From the IMG/VR virus record IMGVR_UViG_3300007538_000026, positions 1 through 64,000 of that record: a stretch of 64,000 nucleotides of DNA; one strand, 5' to 3'. A model generated the notes under the pieces. The model saw only the letters and a program-made list of their open reading frames with translations, had not been told where the DNA came from and searched no databases. A program made the position numbers and the translations under genes. Below are positions 15,064-21,620 of this stretch, one piece after another; within the stretch, counting starts at the first letter, position 1; each line of letters starts with the position of its first letter. The stretch comes from a virus.

Positions 15064-15693
15064 ATGTCCCAGCTCGGCAAGAGCCCCGTCCAGAACCTTC
15101 TCTCCTGGAGCCCCAAGAAGAAGGGCTGGTACCCCAAGACCATCGTCTCCCTGATGCAGCGCATCGTGAACGACATCTGGAAGTGCAACGAGATCCTCGA
15201 GGGCTGCAGCGCCATCGCGGACGGCGCCTCCATCAGCGCCACCACGCTCAACGTCACCACCACGGGCGCCCTGCGCTGCAAGCTCAACGGCCGCCTGATG
15301 GCCGCCCTGGCCATCCTGGACGATGCCGATCTCCTGGCCGACGTCGGCACCCCCATCTGGTCCGACGGTTCGCCGGTGGAGGCCTTCGAGCTCGGTGCGG
15401 GGGAGGACGTCACCGTCACCCTCATCGTCACCAACTCCGACGACGCGGGCGACGTGGACGAGGACGACGCGGGCACCCCGCTCCTGGTCCCGGTGCTCTC
15501 CGGCACGGCCGCGGCCTACACCGGCGGGCTGGACCAGCTCTCCTCCTACGAGATCCAGAGCGCCCTCGAGGCCAGCGATGAGCATGCCGGGGTCACCGGC
15601 TGGGCTCACGTGCTCCAGGCCGTGTTCACCGAGGACACCGGCGTCACCGGCGCCTACGTCCTGAACCGCAACAACGTCGTGTCGGAGGCCTAG
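15064..15693 (+). CDS. Putative structural protein, possibly abundant
   Basis: 209 residues with a helical N-terminus (SLMQRIVNDIWKCNEILEG) followed by an acidic beta-rich domain (DVTVTLIVTNSDDAGDVDED). No recognised family and no tag. It has its own extended -10 promoter, a structured leader and the strong ribosome site AGAGGAG, the signals expected of an abundant virion component. Decoration, head-tail joining or tail roles are all possible. Confidence 0.6.
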   Translation: MSQLGKSPVQNLLSWSPKKKGWYPKTIVSLMQRIVNDIWKCNEILEGCSAIADGASISATTLNVTTTGALRCKLNGRLMAALAILDDADLLADVGTPIWSDGSPVEAFELGAGEDVTVTLIVTNSDDAGDVDEDDAGTPLLVPVLSGTAAAYTGGLDQLSSYEIQSALEASDEHAGVTGWAHVLQAVFTEDTGVTGAYVLNRNNVVSEA

Positions 15694-15694
15694 C

Positions 15695-15714
15695 CCTGCC
15701 TCTGCGGAGGTAGG
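15695..15714 (+). promoter_or_regulatory. Hairpin burying the ribosome site of the metallopeptidase gene
   Basis: CCTGCCTC (15695-15702) pairs with GAGGTAGG (15707-15714) across a TGCG loop with one G-T wobble. The paired strand contains the GGAGG Shine-Dalgarno site for the TTG start at 15717. Folding would reduce initiation of the downstream gene relative to the abundant gene upstream. Confidence 0.45.
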
Positions 15715-15716
15715 TC

Positions 15717-17552
15717 TTGGACTGCGTCCTTCCGAGCTTCGCGGCTGAGCTGACCAAGATCGCCGCCTCCGAGAGCAAGAGGCGGCGCTCCGGGTACGCA
15801 GCAGCTGTGGGAGCAGCCGCCCCCTTCGCCGCGGTGCAGGCCGCGACCGACTACCCTCGCGGGTGGGTCGACAAGGCGGTCGAGAACCGCGTGCTGGGCA
15901 AGCAGAACGTGGCCAAGCTCGGCCCGAAGGTCGCCCCGTGGTCCGTGGGGCTCGGCCGCGCAGCAGGCCGGCTCGGACCCGGCTTGCTGACGACGCCGAT
16001 CTTTCTCAGCGGCATCAAGGACCTGAGCAACGCGCAGTCGGATGCCGACAGGAAGAAGGGCTACGCCAAGATCCTGGGATCCGGCGTAGCCTTCTCGGGC
16101 GGCAAGGGGGCCATCGAAGGTGGCGTCCAGCGGCTCGGCGGGCTCTCGTCGAAGCAGGCCCTGCAGAAGGTCAAGAACCTGGCCAGCTCGCGGATGATCA
16201 CCGGGAGCCTGGCGGGCGCCCTCACGGCGCGGTCTGTGGCCAACAGCGTGCGCGACGACCGCAAGGGCAAGAAGAACAAGGGCCTGCTCATCCCCGCGGT
16301 GACTGGCGCGGCAGTGGGCGCGGGCAAGGGCGGCTTCGACAAGGCCTACGGGATCGTCAACCCCAAGTTCCGCAGGCAGCTCCCCAAGGCCGAGCGCCTG
16401 GTCGGGACCAAGAGAGCGATTCCGGCGGCCATGGCAGGGCGCGCGGCCGCGGGTGCGCTGTCCGCTGTGGTGCTCTCCCGCCTGGCCCGTGCGTACATGA
16501 AGAAGGGCAAGGAGAAGCAGGCCGCGGTGGAGGCACCCCCTGGACCGGGGCACACCTACGAGCAGGTACGGGCCTGGGCCGCGGACAAGTCGCCGGAAGA
16601 GGTGGCGCAGCAGTTCGCCCACACGCACAAGCGCGGGGACCCCGAGGCAACCCCCACTCGACGAGCGGTGTACTACGCCCTGCACGACGACCTCGCCCGG
16701 CGGGGGGCCACGGAGCTCCCGCCGCCCAAGAAGCGGGGGGAGGCTACCGGGGTGGCGCGCACCCCCAACGTGGCTCACGCAGCTGCGCTCTCTACCATCC
16801 TGGTGGCGCCGGAGCTGGTGTGGCACGGCATGACGCACACCATGGCCCCCGGGGAGAAGAGCCTGGTCATGTCCGAGGCCCTGGACCGCATGATCGCTGA
16901 GCGAGGGATCGAGCGGATGAACTCCGGACACCCCTTCTGGGGCACGTCCATGCGGCCCGGGGCCTACATGCGCCTGGAGGAAGAGGCGACGGACAAGGCG
17001 ACTCGGGAGCTCCTCGAGGTCGCTCGAGGGGCGAACAACTCCGAGGCGCGCAAGCTGCTGGCTGCCTACGGCACGGGGAAGCGCAAGTTCATCCTCGCCC
17101 CGGAGAAGGCGTTCCCAGACGTGCTCGCGCACGAGCTCGGTCACGCCACGGCGGGCTCCCTCCGGCAGAAGACGCTCCAGCACCCCATGGCGTCCGTCGT
17201 GGCGCGCTATGCTCGCCTGCCCGCCATCGCCCTCCCCATCATCGCCATGGCAGGGATCGGTGACGGCTCCTTCGCGACCAAGAAGGACTTCGAGAGCCGC
17301 GCCAAGTTCGTGCAGGGCGTCGGCATCGCCACGGCGCTCCTGAGTGGACCGAACCTGGCAGAGGAGGCGGTGGCCAGCGGGAAGGCGCTCAAGTACTTGA
17401 GCCGTGCCGGGGCGTCCCCTCGGCAGGCGACCCTGAAGGCGCTCAAGCGCCTCGTGCCAGCCTTCGGGACCTACGCGGCTCCCGTGGTCTTCCCCTTCGC
17501 CGTGGCACACTCCCTTCGTCGCAGAGCCGAGAAGGCTGGGAGAGACGGATGA
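15717..17552 (+). CDS. Putative zinc metallopeptidase with hydrophobic/glycine-rich segments, candidate virion cargo
   Basis: 611 residues from a TTG start with GGAGG upstream. Residues 472-476 are HELGH, the gluzincin/metzincin-like zinc motif, in the context FPDVLAHELGHATAGS. E549/E550 downstream are candidates for a third ligand. Hydrophobic or glycine-rich stretches occur at about 25-45, 190-206, 236-256 and 501-545. The N-terminal tag is F8-A-A-E-L12-T-K14-I-A16. Inference: a membrane-associated protease in the particle that could act on cell-envelope proteins during entry. Known substrates: none. The TTG start and the hairpin over its ribosome site suggest low expression. Confidence 0.65.
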   Translation: MDCVLPSFAAELTKIAASESKRRRSGYAAAVGAAAPFAAVQAATDYPRGWVDKAVENRVLGKQNVAKLGPKVAPWSVGLGRAAGRLGPGLLTTPIFLSGIKDLSNAQSDADRKKGYAKILGSGVAFSGGKGAIEGGVQRLGGLSSKQALQKVKNLASSRMITGSLAGALTARSVANSVRDDRKGKKNKGLLIPAVTGAAVGAGKGGFDKAYGIVNPKFRRQLPKAERLVGTKRAIPAAMAGRAAAGALSAVVLSRLARAYMKKGKEKQAAVEAPPGPGHTYEQVRAWAADKSPEEVAQQFAHTHKRGDPEATPTRRAVYYALHDDLARRGATELPPPKKRGEATGVARTPNVAHAAALSTILVAPELVWHGMTHTMAPGEKSLVMSEALDRMIAERGIERMNSGHPFWGTSMRPGAYMRLEEEATDKATRELLEVARGANNSEARKLLAAYGTGKRKFILAPEKAFPDVLAHELGHATAGSLRQKTLQHPMASVVARYARLPAIALPIIAMAGIGDGSFATKKDFESRAKFVQGVGIATALLSGPNLAEEAVASGKALKYLSRAGASPRQATLKALKRLVPAFGTYAAPVVFPFAVAHSLRRRAEKAGRDG

Positions 17553-18403
17553 CCATCGCCAAGGATGTCGCAGCGGGCGTAGACCCGTTTGGTGTGTGGA
17601 CTACGCGCTTGGCTGCTGACGCGGAGCGTGCACGCACTTCGCGGAGGAAGCACCGCACCAAGACGCTGGCCGCAGCGGTCGGCGGCAGTATCGGCGGCGG
17701 CGTGGTGGTCCCCTCGGTCGTGTCCGGCGTCATCGGGGCGGCCAAGGGCGCCGGCGGCGGGGCGAGCTTCAAGCAGCGTCTCCGCGGAGCTGCCAAGGGG
17801 GCGGTTCGCGGCGCCCAGGCACCGCTCAAGAACCTGGTGCAGGGCGGCAAGGCTCTGCGGACGGCACGCCGGGCGGAGAAGAAGGGCCTGGCAGGCTTGT
17901 CGGAGCGCGAGATCGCGCGTACTCGGAAGATGATCGGCAACCTGCGGCTGAGCGACGTCTACGCGCATCGCAAGCACATGAAGCCCACCAAGGCGCTCAT
18001 GCGCGAGCTGCGCAGTGCCAAGAAGGGGGACTCGCCTGCCCGGAAGCACGTGGTCGAGCAGCTTGCAGGCAAGTACAAGGGCGTGCCCAAGGAGAAGCGC
18101 GACGAGATGGGCAAGCTCCTTCTCGGAGGCAGCGGCATCGTCAGCGCCGCCCGGAAGAAGGGTGAGCGGGCCTTCGCCAGTGGCGTGGCCGCCATGGGCA
18201 TGGCGGCCGGCGTCGGAGGCGGGGGCGCGGCCCTGCAGTACCAGAAGGGGCGAGAGATCGAGCAGGAGACGCGCCGCCGTCTGCGCGAGGCGCGCAAGCG
18301 CATGGGTGACGGCGGCAAGGAGAAGCAGAGCACTGCGCTCCCCGCGCTGACCGAGGCTGCGGTCAGGAGTTTTTGGCAGGAGCTCGCCCAGATCGCAGCA
18401 TAG
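17549..18403 (+). CDS. Basic glycine-zipper protein with C-terminal tag
   Basis: 284 residues; ATG 17549 overlaps the upstream stop (ATGA). A glycine-rich hydrophobic segment at about 48-72 (GGSIGGGVVVPSVVSGVIGA) is followed by very basic helical regions and a second glycine-rich stretch near 213-230. The last eleven residues contain F275-W-Q-E-L279-A-Q281-I-A283. This is the same nine-position tag seen at the N-terminus of its neighbours, here at the extreme C-terminus. Suggests a membrane-inserting or DNA-associated virion protein. Confidence 0.65.
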   Translation: MTIAKDVAAGVDPFGVWTTRLAADAERARTSRRKHRTKTLAAAVGGSIGGGVVVPSVVSGVIGAAKGAGGGASFKQRLRGAAKGAVRGAQAPLKNLVQGGKALRTARRAEKKGLAGLSEREIARTRKMIGNLRLSDVYAHRKHMKPTKALMRELRSAKKGDSPARKHVVEQLAGKYKGVPKEKRDEMGKLLLGGSGIVSAARKKGERAFASGVAAMGMAAGVGGGGAALQYQKGREIEQETRRRLREARKRMGDGGKEKQSTALPALTEAAVRSFWQELAQIAA

Positions 18404-18457
18404 TTGGCACGTGCCTCGGGTCTCGGGGTACAACGATGAAGACAGAGAGGTTCCCAC

Positions 18458-19075
18458 ATGGACAGCATCTACGGACACTTCACGTCGGCCGCGCTCGAGC
18501 TGGTGGCCCAAGCAGGCAACGCGGGTGCGAGGGTTCTCGGGGCCTTCGACGGCGAGCTCGAGAAGATCGCGGCGCGCATCCCCCAGGCCCGTCCGGAGTT
18601 CGCTCGGATGCGTATCCGGGCGTACCGCCAGCAGGTGCTCGAGCGGGCGGCCAGGCAGCCGAAGCCCGACATGCGCTCTCCCGGTGTCCGTCTCGCAGAG
18701 CGGGTGGCGCAGGGAGGCCCCGTGGCCACGCCGCCTGTGCGGTCTGCCCCGGTGCGCCCGCGTTCCGCTCCGAAGCCTGAGCCGGCCAAGCCGGCGCCGG
18801 CCAAGCCGGCGCCCGAGCCAGCCCAGGCCGCCCCCGTGGGAGCGGCTGACTCCGCCAAGCCCAAGAAGCCCAAGAAGGACAAGGGCAAGGGACTCCGCCC
18901 TTGGCAGGCCGTCGCTGGCGGCACCGCGGTCGCGGGCAGCGCGCTCGCGGGCGGCTACGCACTGTCGCAGCACAAGGAGCGCCGCGAAGACGAAGATCGC
19001 CGACGGCGCATCCTCAGCTACCTCCGCTCCCGCCCCCAGCAGCAGTCCCTGTCGCGTCAGCTTCGCGGAGCCTGA
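18458..19075 (+). CDS. Tagged virion protein with Pro/Ala repeat and glycine-rich membrane segment
   Basis: 205 residues. The tag F30-D-G-E-L34-E-K36-I-A38 follows a short helical leader. Residues ~90-128 are Pro/Ala/Lys-rich with PAKPAP repeats, a flexible linker. Residues ~150-172 form a glycine/alanine hydrophobic segment (AVAGGTAVAGSALAGGYALS) followed by a strongly charged, arginine-rich end, a layout typical of a single membrane anchor with a cytoplasmic basic tail. No enzyme motif. Adjacent to two other tagged proteins. Confidence 0.65.
   Translation: MDSIYGHFTSAALELVAQAGNAGARVLGAFDGELEKIAARIPQARPEFARMRIRAYRQQVLERAARQPKPDMRSPGVRLAERVAQGGPVATPPVRSAPVRPRSAPKPEPAKPAPAKPAPEPAQAAPVGAADSAKPKKPKKDKGKGLRPWQAVAGGTAVAGSALAGGYALSQHKERREDEDRRRRILSYLRSRPQQQSLSRQLRGA
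18781..18810 (+). repeat. Short tandem repeat encoding PAKPA units
   Basis: The 15-mer GCCGGCCAAGCCGGC occurs twice in tandem (18781-18795 and 18796-18810, the second starting GCCGGCC), giving a PAKPAPAKPA linker in the protein above. Such repeats can change copy number by slippage. Confidence 0.55.
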
Positions 19076-19076
19076 G

Positions 19077-19619
19077 ATGTACGACTTCGCGCGCATCATC
19101 GACGTCTTCGAGGATGAGCTGGAGAAGATCGCCAGGTTCCGGCACGCCTCCAACGAGGGGCTGCACGTGGTGCAGCAGGCGCTGCTCGGCAACAAGGCTG
19201 CGCTCAAGCAGCAGACTCGCGGTGAGGTCAAGGCGCTCGGCCTCGGGCGCTTCGTCCCGTTCACCTCGTCTCATCGCGCGGCCCACCAGGCCAAGCAGAG
19301 CGCGAAGTTCCAACGCCGCGCCTACGACAAGGAGCTGGCCGAGGTGCAGCAGGAGGTCAAGCGCCGTGCCCAGGAGGGCAAGTGGGCGGGGACGACGCGC
19401 CCCCGGTTCTTCGGCACGACGCCCACCGCGGGTGAGGTCGAGAAGGCCACGCGGAAGGCCATCAAGAACGAGCGGAAGGCCAAGCGGACGAAGACCCTGC
19501 GCATGGTGGGCGGCGGTGTGGCCGGTACCGGCGCGGTCGTCGCGGGCGGCGTGGCCGGGAAGAAGTACATCGATCATCGGCGGCGCACGAGGGCCTACGG
19601 CGGCTATGCGGGGTACTGA
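19077..19619 (+). CDS. Tagged basic glycine-zipper virion protein (180 aa)
   Basis: ATG 19077 starts one base after the previous stop TGA (19073-19075). The tag F11-E-D-E-L15-E-K17-I-A19 is at the N-terminus. The body is basic and helical, and residues ~143-163 are a glycine/valine membrane-type segment (VGGGVAGTGAVVAGGVAG) ending in an arginine-rich tail. This layout parallels the previous gene, suggesting related function despite little overall similarity. The stop overlaps the sigma factor ATG (TGATG). Confidence 0.65.
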   Translation: MYDFARIIDVFEDELEKIARFRHASNEGLHVVQQALLGNKAALKQQTRGEVKALGLGRFVPFTSSHRAAHQAKQSAKFQRRAYDKELAEVQQEVKRRAQEGKWAGTTRPRFFGTTPTAGEVEKATRKAIKNERKAKRTKTLRMVGGGVAGTGAVVAGGVAGKKYIDHRRRTRAYGGYAGY

Positions 19620-20344
19620 TGGTCCGGAGGCGGCGCACCAAGAAGGCGGATGATGAGCTCCAGCTCTGGCAGAGCTGGAAGCAGGCTCCGTCCGACGCTA
19701 CGCTGACTCCGGTTCTGGACTCGCTGCAGCCAGTCATCCAGCGCAAGGCGCGTGAGTTCTCCACGGCACCCGTACCTCCCGGGGCCGTGCTCGGGGCTGC
19801 CAACGAGCTCGCGCTGCGTGCCATCAACACCTACGACCCGAACCGAGGCGCCTCTCTCCGCACGCACGTGGACTGGAACCTGCGCAAGGTTCGCTCCTTC
19901 GTCGTGAAGCACCAGAACCTGGGCAAGATCCCTGACCAGCGAGCCTACGGCATCGGGCGGTTCAAGGCTGTCGAGGACGAGCTCACGGAGAAGCTGGGGT
20001 ACCCGCCGGACGCGCAGACCATGGCAGAGGCACTGGGGCCGAAGTGGTCGGTGGCGGAGGTGCGCCGGATGCGGTCAGAGGACCGCCCGGACCTCATCGC
20101 GTCCCTCAACCTCGAGCCTGACCTGCTCCCCGAGATGGAGTCCAGCGCTGAGCGTGAGGTGCTTCGCTACATCTGGCAGGACCTCACGCCGGACGAGCGC
20201 ACCGTGTTCGAGTACTCCATCGGCGCGAACGGCAAGCCGAAGATGCGTGCAGGTCAGATCGCCGCCATGATGGGGATCTCCCAGCCGAAGGTCAGCCGCA
20301 TCCGTCGCAAGATCGACCGCAAGCTGCAGGAGCGTGGCGTATGA
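19619..20344 (+). CDS. RNA polymerase sigma factor, sigma-70 family
   Basis: 241 residues. Residues ~30-100 match sigma region 2 (ELALRAINTYDPNRGASLRT, then HVDWNLRKVRSFV). A region 3-like helical part follows (KLGYPPDAQTMAEAL). Region 4 ends the protein with LTPDERTVFEYSI and the helix-turn-helix AGQIAAMMGISQPKVSRIRR. No region 1.1 is present. It would redirect host RNA polymerase to phage promoters. It lies in the tagged virion cluster, not with early genes, so it may serve late transcription or be packaged; it carries no tag itself. Confidence 0.8.
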   Translation: MVRRRRTKKADDELQLWQSWKQAPSDATLTPVLDSLQPVIQRKAREFSTAPVPPGAVLGAANELALRAINTYDPNRGASLRTHVDWNLRKVRSFVVKHQNLGKIPDQRAYGIGRFKAVEDELTEKLGYPPDAQTMAEALGPKWSVAEVRRMRSEDRPDLIASLNLEPDLLPEMESSAEREVLRYIWQDLTPDERTVFEYSIGANGKPKMRAGQIAAMMGISQPKVSRIRRKIDRKLQERGV

Positions 20345-20526
20345 CGTCGGTAGACACCGCGCTCGAGTTGGTCAACGCAGCCGATGAGAAGCTGCAGGCC
20401 GACATCACGGCGATGGCGGAGCTGCTCACGTCGACCACCACCCCGATGGAGCGCTGCGCCGAGGATGCCCAGGAGGCGGCACTGGCTGAGGCCGAGGCCA
20501 TCGTGGCAGACATCTGGGGGGCGTGA
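20341..20526 (+). CDS. Small acidic helical protein (61 aa)
   Basis: ATG 20341 overlaps the sigma factor stop (ATGA). The 61 residues are acidic and predicted helical over nearly the full length, with one cysteine. The tight coupling to the sigma factor gene invites the idea of a partner or anti-sigma protein, but nothing in the sequence proves it. Its stop overlaps the next ATG. Confidence 0.6.
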   Translation: MTSVDTALELVNAADEKLQADITAMAELLTSTTTPMERCAEDAQEAALAEAEAIVADIWGA

Positions 20527-20915
20527 TGCAGATGATCGCTTCCGGGCTCTCGGGACTGTACCCCTATGACGCGGGTGAGGCTGGGATCGCTGTAGGCATG
20601 CCCGTCGCCTTGGCCGCGGCCGCGCCGGGCGCGGTCATCAAGGCAGACGCGGGGGAGCCCGCACGGATGCCTGCCATCGGCGTCGTGGCTCGCGTCAGGG
20701 GAGCCCGGGTCTACGTGAGTCGGGAGCAGCCCGTTGCAGGGTACAGTGACCTGACGCCCGGCGCGGCCTACTTCGTGGCCGAGGGCGATCCCGGCACGAT
20801 CTCGGAAGAGGCCCCGGACCTCGCAGACGGCGGAACCACGCAGGTGATCGGGAGGGCCAGCAGTGCAACTACCCTGCTGGTGTGGCCCGGCGAGTATTCT
20901 GCGGTTGATGTGTAA
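20526..20915 (+). CDS. Decoration- or fibre-type beta domain protein (129 aa)
   Basis: ATG 20526 overlaps the previous stop; GTG 20523 is one codon earlier. A single beta-rich domain: G-x-PVALA, then KADAGEPARMPAIGVVARV, a G-rich turn and SATTLLVWPG. The same arrangement appears at the C-terminus of the 901-residue fibre gene at 21621 (ARVLGLAAASIADAASGRVW ... TPVYLGTAGGLT). It resembles DUF2190-like capsid decoration or fibre tip domains. Likely exposed on the virion. Confidence 0.6.
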   Translation: MQMIASGLSGLYPYDAGEAGIAVGMPVALAAAAPGAVIKADAGEPARMPAIGVVARVRGARVYVSREQPVAGYSDLTPGAAYFVAEGDPGTISEEAPDLADGGTTQVIGRASSATTLLVWPGEYSAVDV

Positions 20916-20933
20916 GCGGCAAGGCGCTACTAT
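20905..20933 (+). promoter_or_regulatory. Near-consensus promoter for the 20987 operon
   Basis: TTGATG (20905-20910), exactly 17 nt, then TACTAT (20928-20933). Transcription should start near 20940, giving a ~45-nt C-rich unstructured leader before the ATG at 20987. The -35 box overlaps the last codons of the previous gene. Confidence 0.65.
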
Positions 20934-20986
20934 CTTCACCTACGCACCCCTCCCCCACCAACCTCACCTACAGGAACGTCCCCACC

Positions 20987-21292
20987 ATGTCGAAGCGCGA
21001 AGCAGAACTGGAAGCCGAGCTGGCCGCCATCCGGCAGCAGGGCGCCGATGCCGATGCCGCCGCCCCCAAGGCGGACACCCCGACCAATCCCGACCTCGAG
21101 CGCCTCCACGCGCGCAAGGCCGAGATCGAGGCCGAGAAGAAGGAGAAGATCGAGGACTTCCAGGCGTACGCCACCGGGCTCCAGAAGCGCTTCGACGAGA
21201 AGCGCCAGGCGCACTCCGATGAGCTGAACGGCCTGGACACCCAGATCGCCGAGATCGACGGGGCCATCAAGTTCCTGGAGGGCACCCTCTAG
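20987..21292 (+). CDS. Coiled-coil protein (101 aa)
   Basis: Two heptad-rich helices (EAELEAELAAIRQQ at 4-17 and a longer one from ~38 to 97) separated by an Ala/Pro linker: a helical hairpin with no catalytic residues. First gene behind the promoter at 20905 and just upstream of fibre genes, so it may be a trimerisation or assembly factor. ATG 20987 has only a weak AGGA ribosome site. Confidence 0.65.
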   Translation: MSKREAELEAELAAIRQQGADADAAAPKADTPTNPDLERLHARKAEIEAEKKEKIEDFQAYATGLQKRFDEKRQAHSDELNGLDTQIAEIDGAIKFLEGTL

Positions 21293-21304
21293 AACGAGGA
21301 CCTC

Positions 21305-21547
21305 ATGGCCCAGTTCAAGTACGTCGGCCACGAGCAGGGGGTTGACACCCCTGCTGGCGGCCTGATCACCATCCGTGGTCTGAAGAACGCCTTCAATGGC
21401 GGCGAAGAAGACAACCGCTTCGAACTCCAGGTGGAGCCCGGGGAGATCTTCGAGATCCCCGACTCCTGGGAGACGGCGGTGCAGTCGCTGGAGCTGAAGA
21501 AGAGCCCGACCGACAGCAGCAAGTTGCTGTACGAGCGCGTGTCTTAG
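21305..21547 (+). CDS. Small beta-rich protein (80 aa)
   Basis: 80 residues, mainly beta, with a FELQVEPGEIFEIPDSW motif suggestive of a small jelly-roll or SH3-like head or tail component. No family recognised. ATG 21305 is preceded by GAGGA. The 73 bp after its stop are pyrimidine-rich with no gene and end in the CAGGAGA ribosome site of the fibre gene. Confidence 0.6.
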   Translation: MAQFKYVGHEQGVDTPAGGLITIRGLKNAFNGGEEDNRFELQVEPGEIFEIPDSWETAVQSLELKKSPTDSSKLLYERVS

Positions 21548-21620
21548 CGCGCTTCCGCACCCACAAGCCCCTCTTCTCTTCCCAGTGCCCCTGCACTGAC
21601 CTCACTCTCAGGAGACTCAC

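Noticed and set aside
18404-18434. TTGGCA and TACAAC as a promoter before gene 18458
   Set aside because: The spacer is 19 nt and both boxes are weak.
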